This document shows, piece by piece, positions 8,301-14,384 of a stretch of 21,690 nt of DNA. This stretch comes from Akkermansiaceae bacterium (lineage in GTDB: Bacteria > Verrucomicrobiota > Verrucomicrobiia > Verrucomicrobiales > Akkermansiaceae): assembly GCA_025457805.1 (NCBI GenBank), contig JALOTR010000001.1, forward strand, positions 1-21,690, given 5' to 3'. The first letter of the stretch is position 1. Every line of letters begins with the position of its first letter. The notes beneath the pieces were generated by a model. The model had not been told where the DNA came from. It worked only from the letters and a program-made list of their open reading frames with translations, and did no database searches. A program made the position numbers and the translations under genes.

Positions 8301-8539
8301 TTGGCGGACTCGCCGGGCCCATCGAGGTCAAGGGCACCAAGTTCAACGGCGTCATGCCCGGCCACAGCCACATGAAGGACGAAGAAATCGCCGCCATCGC
8401 CAGTTATGTCCGCCACGCCTTCGGCAACCTCAAGGAAAACCCCGTCACTCCCGCCGAAGTCAAATCCCTTCGCCCGGAAATCGACAAACGCAAGTTCATG
8501 CCCTGGTCACCCCAGGAGCTCGAAGCAGCGGGGAAGTGA
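5390..8539 (+). CDS. Secreted ThuA-like / PVC beta-propeller / HEAT / cytochrome c fusion protein
   Basis: The protein has 1049 residues from ATG at 5390; a frame open from 5135 has no protein-like features before this Met. Residues 1-23 are a signal peptide (MNPRRALFLALCILPGFSPL). Residues ~31-243 match the ThuA-like class I amidotransferase-like fold (VLFLGDDRGHKP, GGALVALHSACGNF, YTASGHDLRCW). Residues ~283-670 form the PVC-type propeller, with Asp-rich turns such as DTDGDGAADK and DTNGDGKSDERK. Residues ~680-900 are HEAT-like helical repeats. Residues ~915-1035 are a cytochrome c domain with haem motif CIECH (Cys935, Cys938, His939) and likely distal ligand Met989 (GVMPGHSHM). Known relatives are abundant in Planctomycetes and Verrucomicrobia and are suspected to oxidise sugars or other polyols in the periplasm. 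The substrate is not evident. The gene stands alone between a terminator and a convergent exonuclease gene. Confidence 0.92.
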   Translation: MNPRRALFLALCILPGFSPLTAAEPAQEPRRLEVLFLGDDRGHKPIERYRVLKQALGPQGFNLTFVEDLAQMKRANLDRYDALIVYANHEQDKVPNDIIPWVRDGGALVALHSACGNFHPSKEWFDLVGGRFASHEGHVFSPRTVDKEHPITKDLPPLKSWDETYQHRDLTADRHLLQVRDPINKDETEPEPWTWTRNEGKGRVFYTASGHDLRCWNEEAYQILVKRGILWTIGEERAAMFSKYQLPPLEIEIPQVENRAHPEIPMMPLQKPLSPSHSAAHTQVPVGTKLVLFASEPMVVNPISIDWDERGRAWVVESFGYPNDVPSEPGTGQDRIKILEDTDGDGAADKMTVFAEGLRHCTTTVFSGDGVIATDGRDIVYLTDTNGDGKSDERKVLATGLNIHDTHASTSQFLYGLDNWIHATVGYSGVDMKISGKPVKFGSGVFRFTPDLSKLELLQATTNNTWGLGFTEEGDITGSTANNNPSWIMAIPASAYEGSGIEQLRTPRIDASTVIYPNTRDVTQVDQIDRFTAAAGHQFLTDTVMRDLFPGRTAMVCEPTGHIVASGKVDDHGALLRTDLRGNNLFASADAWSAPVAARVGPDGAVWVADWYNPIVQHNVVFRYYNAARGYDQPHSPYHTGAKGPGKGNAYETPLRDRKHGRIWRIVPKDKPVRKEPTLDRSKPQSLIAGLSSPSQLIRLHAQRLIVERGGTDLIPALASLVAGSAAPDGIESPLTAIHAIHTLAGLGIEKDLIRTTLTDALVSQHPLIRRHAMQALGADHPSVIAALPGLLLTSAKQPRELLMVLTTIAQGQPNQPVADALWKWVSGSQKPDGVLQQAAQLAMRRQSIALLSTDLSAIPAGEVKLWHEKEIVEIIQRSAAGPLRPALTAIAASAPAGLKSHIEKALSAAPSTPAAPEALPAHLAAGHDAYMKACIECHQANGQGVPDTFPPLAGSEWVTGDRQRMLRILLGGLAGPIEVKGTKFNGVMPGHSHMKDEEIAAIASYVRHAFGNLKENPVTPAEVKSLRPEIDKRKFMPWSPQELEAAGK

Positions 8540-8540
8540 A

Positions 8541-8568
8541 GATAGAAGATTGTGGATAGAAGATATGT
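8541..8568 (+). repeat. 14-bp tandem duplication after the fusion-protein stop
   Basis: Two consecutive 14-base units begin GATAGAAGAT (8541-8554 and 8555-8568) and differ only in the last four bases (TGTG and ATGT). They start two bases after the stop codon. The rest of the convergent spacer to 8671 shows no gene and no convincing terminator. Confidence 0.6.
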
Positions 8569-8671
8569 GCTTTTCCACTCTCATCCATCACGGATCACAC
8601 GGCCCATCCCAATCAAGCGCACTTCACGATTCAGAAGTTGAAGAGTGAGGACTTTCCTCCTCTTGCGGTTT

Positions 8672-9199
8672 TCAACCGTGTGCCCTCTTCAAACAATCCA
8701 ACAACATCCGGCAATCTGCCAGCGCCCGGTGAGCCACGCCGCTGCGCACCCTCAGGCAATCGGCCACCGCTCCCAAGCCGTAGCCTCGCCGACCGGGTAA
8801 AAGACGTTTGAAAACAGGAATCGAGCATTCCAACGCAAACTCATCCTGCCACCCCAGACGTTGTGCCGCCGCATTGAGGAAACTCCGGTCAAACCGCGCA
8901 TTGTGCGCAAAGGCAAGGCGACCGCAGGAAAAATCATGCACCTGCTTCAACACCTCCGGCAGCTCCTTGCCCTGTGCCCGCAACATCCGGTCATCAATGC
9001 CCGTGATCTGCGTGATGTGCCACGGCACCCGACCCCCAATCCGCACCAGACATTGGAACTCTTCCTCGATTTCAAATCCCTCACTCACCCGGATCGCCGC
9101 GATTTCCGTGATCTCATGCTGATGCGCCGAGAGCCCGGTGGTCTCGATGTCCAACACGCAAAACGAAGTGCTGCCCAAATGAAGGTCCGTCCGGCTCAT
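8672..9199 (-). CDS. DnaQ-like (DEDDh) 3'-5' exonuclease
   Basis: The protein has 175 residues from ATG at 9199-9197, with no signal peptide, so it is cytoplasmic. All three exonuclease motifs of the DEDDh superfamily are visible: Exo I DIETTG (Asp17, Glu19), Exo II HNARFD (Asp104) and Exo III HRALADC (His157, Asp162). These residues bind the two metal ions that cleave the 3'-terminal nucleotide. The size corresponds to a stand-alone exonuclease domain. It resembles the epsilon proofreading subunit of DNA polymerase III, but stand-alone DEDDh proteins of this kind also include RNase T-like and accessory repair nucleases. I therefore give no gene symbol. It converges on the fusion-protein gene and diverges from the sugar kinase. 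Confidence 0.88.
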   Translation of the reverse strand: MSRTDLHLGSTSFCVLDIETTGLSAHQHEITEIAAIRVSEGFEIEEEFQCLVRIGGRVPWHITQITGIDDRMLRAQGKELPEVLKQVHDFSCGRLAFAHNARFDRSFLNAAAQRLGWQDEFALECSIPVFKRLLPGRRGYGLGAVADCLRVRSGVAHRALADCRMLLDCLKRAHG

Positions 9200-9386
9200 G
9201 GCGGAGTGTGATTCCCCGCCCTCCGCCGATGCCAGCAGATTTCGCGTAAATCCCTATCGACCATCGAGCTGCCAGCAGTGACCTGGCAGGCTGGAATTTC
9301 TTTGCGTGAAACAGGAAGAGATCCACGCCATCTTTCTTCGCGGCGCCTTTGTCGCGACCTGCCATTTTCACCTATCCACCTTGCTC
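9200..9386. promoter_or_regulatory. Divergent intergenic region with inverted and direct repeats
   Basis: This 187-bp spacer lies between the divergent exonuclease and sugar-kinase starts and should hold both promoters, though I cannot name a clear -35/-10 pair. It contains a perfect 7-bp inverted repeat, CTGCCAG (9269-9275) and CTGGCAG (9283-9289), with a 7-base spacer. TGCCAGCAG occurs twice as a direct repeat, at 9230-9238 and 9270-9278, exactly 40 bp apart. Such paired elements suit an operator of a dimeric regulator, possibly sugar-responsive, but this is inferred. An in-frame GTG at 9306 could lengthen the kinase; the ATG at 9387 fits the family better. Confidence 0.4.
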
Positions 9387-10289
9387 ATGAAACCCATCGT
9401 TATCGGAATCGGAGAAATCCTCTGGGACTTGCTGCCTGCCGGACCCCGCATGGGCGGTGCACCCGCCAACTTTGCCTGCCATGCCCACGCCCTCGGCGCG
9501 GATGCCACGGTCATCAGCCGGGTGGGGGACGATGATGCGGGGGCATTGTTGTTGGAGAATCTGGGTCGGCTTGGAGTTTCCACCGTGGCCATCGATCACG
9601 ATCCGGATCATCCTACCGGGACGGTGGAGGTGAGCTTGGCGGCTGACGGGCAACCGCAGTTCAGGATCATCGAAGAAGTGGCATGGGATCATTTGAAACT
9701 CAGCCCGAAGCTTCTCCATCTTGCATCGCAGGCGGATGCCATTTGCTTCGGCACCTTGGGTCAGCGGTCGGAGGTCTCCGGCCATACGATCCGGCAAATC
9801 GTCGCCGCCACTCCGGAAAGCGCCTTGCGGGTCTTTGACGTCAATCTCCGCCAATCTTATTACAATGCGTCCATCCTGCATGATTCCCTCGCACTCGCCA
9901 ATATCTGCAAGTTGAGCGATGCCGAACTTCCAGCGATCGCAGACATGCTCGGCCTGGAAGGTGATGTCCACACGCAGCTTGATCAACTGGTGCAGCGTTA
10001 TCAACTGCGCCTCGTGGTCTTCACCCGTGGCGGCGATGGCAGCATTCTAACAGACGGCACCGAATGGGTGGATCATCCCGGTCTGCCCGCCGATGTGAAG
10101 GATACCATTGGCGCGGGCGATTCCTTCACTGCTGCCACGACGATGGGCATGCTTCACGGAATGCCTTTGCGAAAAATTTCCGATATCGCCAATCAAGTGG
10201 CGGCGTTTGTTTGTTCCCAGCATGGAGCGGTGCCTGAGCTGCCACAAGAACTGCGGGATTGCTTTAGCGTGCGGCACAATTCGCCATGA
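9387..10289 (+). CDS. PfkB-family carbohydrate kinase, fructokinase-like
   Basis: The protein has 300 residues from ATG at 9387 and starts directly with the first strand of the fold (MKPIVIGIGEILWDLLPAG). PfkB/ribokinase-family enzymes transfer phosphate from ATP to a sugar hydroxyl. The N-terminal sugar-binding signature is GGAPANFACHAHALG (residues 23-37). The C-terminal signature DTIGAGDSFTA (239-249) holds the anion hole and the catalytic base Asp245. The GEILWDLLP opening is common in fructokinase-like members, but the true substrate cannot be fixed from sequence alone. The stop is only 4 bp from the stop of the convergent gene at 10294. The gene holds one CTAACA word at 10047. Confidence 0.9.
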   Translation: MKPIVIGIGEILWDLLPAGPRMGGAPANFACHAHALGADATVISRVGDDDAGALLLENLGRLGVSTVAIDHDPDHPTGTVEVSLAADGQPQFRIIEEVAWDHLKLSPKLLHLASQADAICFGTLGQRSEVSGHTIRQIVAATPESALRVFDVNLRQSYYNASILHDSLALANICKLSDAELPAIADMLGLEGDVHTQLDQLVQRYQLRLVVFTRGGDGSILTDGTEWVDHPGLPADVKDTIGAGDSFTAATTMGMLHGMPLRKISDIANQVAAFVCSQHGAVPELPQELRDCFSVRHNSP

Positions 10290-10293
10290 CGGC

Positions 10294-11193
10294 TCAATCC
10301 GCTTCGTTGGTGATCCGCATCAGTTCCCGCTGCAGGGAAATGAAAGCGTCCGCACCGGTGAATTCACCCAGCGATCCGGAATAACCCACGGTGTTTCCGA
10401 AGTCGCTTCGTTGGAAATCATCAAAAGCAGCAAGATATAGATCCAATGCGGCGATGGGAGGTTCCACTCCACTGGCATCCTTGGTCAGGGCGATGAAATC
10501 GAAATGAGGATCCTGCCCGGTTTGCCATGAATAGATGGTGAAAGGACCTTTGATGTATTGTCCATAAACCCTTGTCTCGTCCTCGCCATCATACTTCGCA
10601 AGGCTGACGGTTTGTGAGTCGTTCGAATAACGCCAGGTGCCATTGAGGCTGATTTTTCCATCCACTGTTAGATAGCGCCAGGTGCCGATCGGATCCGTAG
10701 TGGAAATGACAGCCACCTTGAGTTGTCCCGCTGTATCCAGCTTGAGCTGGGAAGCAATGCCAGCGCCCACCACGCTGCGGAGAGTGGTGACTTCCGGACC
10801 TTCGGTGAGAAAGAATCCATTGCCGAGATCATCGGTGAAATCGATGAGATCGGTGCGTCCGTCGCCATTGGCATCACGGTCCCTTTCATTGGGCACTCCG
10901 TCCCCATCGACATCGGCGTCGAGAAGATTGGCCGTTGCATCGCCATCCACATTCCGGTCGGCGGTGTTTCTTTTGCGATCGCCTACCCAGGTTCCCATCA
11001 TGGGTCCGGACCGTGCGATGCCTCCATCCACATTGCGATCGGCCGCATTGCGGATGCCGTCATTGTCCACGTCGGGGTCGATGTGGTTTGCAATGCCATC
11101 GCCGTCGATGTCCTTGCTGGTGGCACTTGCAGGAACGGCAATCCCCAAGGTGGTTGAGGCAAGGAGGATGTTAAAAAAGCGAGTGGTTCTCAT
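10294..11193 (-). CDS. Secreted protein with thrombospondin type 3 (DxDxDG) calcium-binding repeats, unknown function
   Basis: The protein has 299 residues from ATG at 11193-11191. Residues 1-24 are a signal peptide (MRTTRFFNILLASTTLGIAV). Residues ~28-120 are Asp/Asn-rich calcium-binding repeats: DIDGDGIAN, DPDVDNDGIRN, DADVDGDGVPN, DANGDGRTD. Two near-identical segments, ADRNVDG at 51-57 and again at 78-84, flank a Gly/Met/Arg-rich insert (about 58-75), suggesting an internal duplication. The C-terminal ~170 residues are not recognised. They look beta-rich and contain GTWRY twice (170-174 and 185-189), followed by a helical end. The protein is probably exported and calcium-stabilised. The gene is convergent with the sugar kinase and has no obvious functional partner. 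No clear Shine-Dalgarno site is visible. Confidence 0.8.
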   Translation of the reverse strand: MRTTRFFNILLASTTLGIAVPASATSKDIDGDGIANHIDPDVDNDGIRNAADRNVDGGIARSGPMMGTWVGDRKRNTADRNVDGDATANLLDADVDGDGVPNERDRDANGDGRTDLIDFTDDLGNGFFLTEGPEVTTLRSVVGAGIASQLKLDTAGQLKVAVISTTDPIGTWRYLTVDGKISLNGTWRYSNDSQTVSLAKYDGEDETRVYGQYIKGPFTIYSWQTGQDPHFDFIALTKDASGVEPPIAALDLYLAAFDDFQRSDFGNTVGYSGSLGEFTGADAFISLQRELMRITNEAD

Positions 11194-11300
11194 AATCTGC
11201 TAATGATCGCGCATAAGATATGAAGATGGTCGAAGTGCGCAAGTGACGAAGTTGTAAGATTTCCAAACAAGCTCCCGGATCCCGTTTTCATCACCAGAAT
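11194..11300. other. 107-bp spacer between two minus-strand genes
   Basis: This spacer lies between the YkgJ-like gene (stop at 11301-11303) and the start of the thrombospondin-repeat gene (11193). It should contain the promoter of the latter. The sequence is AT-richer than its surroundings, with ATAAGATATGAAG around 11212-11226. I cannot assign a promoter or terminator with confidence. Confidence 0.3.
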
Positions 11301-11741
11301 CTATCGCCAAGCCATCGCTTCCTTGACCGCCGTGGGCAAGTTCACTGCACCGCTGCCGCCGAGGCGGGTGTCGATTTCTTCCAGCCGCTGGATCAAATCG
11401 CGCACTTCATGGCGGTGTGCAGGTCCACCGGCCGCAGCACAAAAGTGAGTGCGGCATCCGAAAGGACGGCCCTCATAAATCCGGCATTTTCCGGAAGTCG
11501 GATGTAGAAACGGACAACTTCCATCGGCTGACAGCTCGACGCTTTTTCTCCCGGCCGCTTTCCATGCCCGGGCTGCCACATACGCTTCGCCTCTTGTGAG
11601 ATAAGGCGTGCGGCCGGTTTGTTTGAAGCGGCAGCAATTGGCGATGCCCGTGCAGTTTCTAACAAGAGGCCGCGTTTCCCACTCGGCATAAATCGCAAGA
11701 ACCTCACGCGCGGCTTCGGCGTAGTCGATGGACGGCTTCAT
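11301..11741 (-). CDS. YkgJ-type Cys-cluster protein (putative zinc/iron-chelating)
   Basis: The protein has 146 residues from ATG at 11741-11739. The Cys pattern is that of the CxCxCC / YkgJ-like family: NCTGIANCCRF (Cys30, Cys36, Cys37), then CPFL (Cys76), KCRIYEGRPFGCRTHFC (Cys86, Cys96, Cys101). The family is predicted to chelate zinc or an iron-sulphur cluster; the biological role is generally unknown. No signal peptide is visible. The gene follows the glutathione peroxidase on the same strand with only 13 bp between them, so the two are probably co-transcribed. That would fit a redox or metal-stress theme, though this is only positional. One CTAACA word (11659-11664) lies in it and is read on the coding strand as Val-Arg (GTT AGA), unlike the usual Leu-Thr or Leu-Leu reading. 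Confidence 0.82.
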   Translation of the reverse strand: MKPSIDYAEAAREVLAIYAEWETRPLVRNCTGIANCCRFKQTGRTPYLTRGEAYVAARAWKAAGRKSVELSADGSCPFLHPTSGKCRIYEGRPFGCRTHFCAAAGGPAHRHEVRDLIQRLEEIDTRLGGSGAVNLPTAVKEAMAWR

Positions 11742-11754
11742 CCACTGATTCGGT

Positions 11755-12285
11755 TCAAGGAGCGAGGGCCTTATCGATGGCCGCAGTGACCTCAGGAGAA
11801 TCGGGCGCTTGTTTCGGCTCGAAGCGGGCGATGGCCTTGCCGTCCTTGCCGATGAGAAACTTGCCGAAGTTCCATTTCACATCACCGGGAAACGCCCCGT
11901 CCTTGCCAGTCAGTGCGGCATAGAGTGGATGTTGTTCCTTGCCTCTGACGTGCACCTTGTCCATGAGCGGGAAGCTGATGGGATACTTGGTTTTGCAAAA
12001 CTCCTGGATCTCATCATTAGTGCCGGGTTCCTGATTTCCGAAATCATTGCAGGGAAAACCGATGACCGTGAAGCCCTTGGCCTCATACTTTTTCTGGAGC
12101 GCTTCCAAAGCGGTGTATTGCGGCGTGAGCCCGCATTTGGAGGCGGTGTTGACCACCAGCACGACCTTGCCCTTGTAATCGGCGAGCGAGGTGTCCTTGC
12201 CGGTGATGGTCTTGAATGGGATGGCGGAGAGGTCGGCAGCGTGGGCACCGATGAGGGTGGCGGCGAAGAAGAGGAGATGTTTCAT
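11755..12285 (-). CDS. Exported Cys-type glutathione peroxidase family protein
   Basis: The protein has 176 residues from ATG at 12285-12283. I prefer this start to an in-frame one at 12327 because it places a signal peptide at the N-terminus (MKHLLFFAATLIGAHAA). The family reduces hydrogen peroxide and lipid or organic hydroperoxides. The catalytic set is present: Cys51 (NTASKCGLT), Gln85 (DFGNQEPG), Trp138 and Asn139 (KWNFGKF). The codon for Cys51 is TGC, so this is a Cys and not a selenocysteine enzyme. Cys97 (QEFCKTKYPISF) sits where the resolving Cys lies in thioredoxin-dependent Cys-type members; Cys79 is in GFPCNDFG. This suggests a thioredoxin-like reductant rather than glutathione, but that is inference. 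An exported form would protect the periplasm. It is followed 13 bp later by the YkgJ-like gene and is divergent from moxR. Confidence 0.9.
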   Translation of the reverse strand: MKHLLFFAATLIGAHAADLSAIPFKTITGKDTSLADYKGKVVLVVNTASKCGLTPQYTALEALQKKYEAKGFTVIGFPCNDFGNQEPGTNDEIQEFCKTKYPISFPLMDKVHVRGKEQHPLYAALTGKDGAFPGDVKWNFGKFLIGKDGKAIARFEPKQAPDSPEVTAAIDKALAP

Positions 12286-12393
12286 CCCTCGAAGCCTATC
12301 GCCCGTGAGCCACCGTGCAAGCCGCAAGCGAGCTGCGGATTTCCTTTCCGCAAAAGTGAAAGACGGAACAGCGCGCCGCGTAGCCGCTTAACC
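12286..12393. promoter_or_regulatory. Divergent promoter region between glutathione peroxidase and moxR, with a hairpin
   Basis: This 108-bp region must hold the promoter of the moxR cluster and that of the peroxidase, unless transcription reads through from outside. A perfect 6-bp inverted repeat, TGCGGA (12334-12339) and TCCGCA (12347-12352), with a 7-base loop, lies about 40 bp before the moxR start. It is followed by AAAAG rather than T, so it is not a plus-strand terminator. It could be a leader hairpin or operator. No clear -35/-10 pair can be assigned. Confidence 0.35.
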
Positions 12394-13396
<1,003 letters not shown>

Positions 13397-13401
<5 letters not shown>

Positions 13402-13432
13402 CCTGTCAGACCTATCAGACAAGTCCGACTCT
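13397..13432 (+). repeat. Four-unit 9-bp tandem repeat bridging the moxR stop and the DUF58 start
   Basis: Four consecutive 9-base units of the form TCNGACNNN: TCTGACCTG (13397), TCAGACCTA (13406), TCAGACAAG (13415), TCCGACTCT (13424). The first unit contains the moxR stop codon (TGA, 13399-13401) and the last ends two bases before the DUF58 start codon. The array fills the whole intergenic space, leaving no Shine-Dalgarno site for DUF58. Confidence 0.7.
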
Positions 13433-13433
13433 T

Positions 13434-14381
13434 ATGTCACAATCTCCCCATCTTCCCGAGTGCATGCGCCTCCTCCCCGAGGAGACGATGGGAGTGATGC
13501 GCCGTCTCGACTGGCTCGCACGGCGGCGCATGCAGGGCACTCTCACAGGCAAACACACCAGCCCGGACAAAGGCATCTCCGTCGAGTTTGCCGAGCACCG
13601 TCCATACGCCGCAGGTGATGATCCGCGCACGCTCGATTGGCGCGTCATCGCCCGAAGCGACCGCAATGTGGTGCGCCAATACATCGAGGAAACCAACCTC
13701 CGCGCCACGCTCGCGGTCGATGTCAGTGGCTCAATGGCCTACACCGGAAACCATGCGGCCTCCCTCGATGGCAAGGCCCTTTCCAAGCTCGAATACTCCA
13801 AATACCTCGCCGCGGCATTGGCCTATCTCTTCATCAAACAAGGCGATGCCGCAGGGCTCGTCACCTTCGATCGCAAACCACTCGATTTCCTCCGCGCCGC
13901 CAGCAGACCCAGCCAGGTGCGGCGGATTCTGGAAATCCTCGATGCCGCCAAACCCGGCGACGATACCGATGCCGCCGCTGTGCTTCACGACGTGGCCGAG
14001 CGCATTCCAAAACGAGGCGTCGTGTTTCTCATCAGCGATTTGTTTGATGATCCGGATCGCATTGTGGAGGCGCTGCATCACTTCGACTTCCGCCAACACG
14101 AACTTGTGATCTTCCATGTCATGGCCGAGGAGGAACTCGGGTTTCCCTTTTCCGGATATCAACAATTCCGCGATCTTGAAAAAATCTCACCGACCCTGCG
14201 CATCGATCCGCAGGCGGTTCGTGCGGGTTATCTGGAACGCATCGGCAAATTCATCCGCACCATCGAATCCGCCTGTGGAAATCTTCGCGCCGACCACGTG
14301 CCGGTGAATACCAAAAACCCACTCCGCCAAACCCTGCTGCGCTACATCGGCCGCCGCATGCACGCCAAACGCGGCCGTTAG
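13434..14381 (+). CDS. DUF58 domain protein (VWA-like partner of MoxR)
   Basis: The protein has 315 residues from ATG at 13434. The DUF58 signature GDDPRTLDWR is at residues 61-70. It is followed by a VWA-like domain with a complete MIDAS start, DVSGSM (96-101), and the later acidic strand VFLISDLFDDP. No transmembrane helix is visible, so it is probably cytoplasmic or peripheral. DUF58 proteins are the standard partners of MoxR ATPases in Bat-type loci. The stop codon TAG lies three bases before the ATG of the next gene, which indicates coupled translation. The last bases (CCGTTAGAAC) include a CTAAC word on the minus strand, the only one in the window followed by G. Confidence 0.93.
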   Translation: MSQSPHLPECMRLLPEETMGVMRRLDWLARRRMQGTLTGKHTSPDKGISVEFAEHRPYAAGDDPRTLDWRVIARSDRNVVRQYIEETNLRATLAVDVSGSMAYTGNHAASLDGKALSKLEYSKYLAAALAYLFIKQGDAAGLVTFDRKPLDFLRAASRPSQVRRILEILDAAKPGDDTDAAAVLHDVAERIPKRGVVFLISDLFDDPDRIVEALHHFDFRQHELVIFHVMAEEELGFPFSGYQQFRDLEKISPTLRIDPQAVRAGYLERIGKFIRTIESACGNLRADHVPVNTKNPLRQTLLRYIGRRMHAKRGR

Positions 14382-14384
14382 AAC

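Noticed and set aside
8666..8678. Small inverted repeat CGGTT-TTC-AACCG at the exonuclease stop, considered as a terminator
   Set aside because: The stem is only five base pairs and there is no T-run after it on either strand.
12122..12145. Possible selenocysteine site in the glutathione peroxidase
   Set aside because: The peroxidatic position is encoded by TGC (Cys) in an uninterrupted frame, so no TGA recoding is needed.
11809..12393. 195-codon upstream extension of moxR
   Set aside because: It is antisense to the glutathione peroxidase gene, which has all catalytic residues. MoxR-type sequence starts only at the ATG at 12394.
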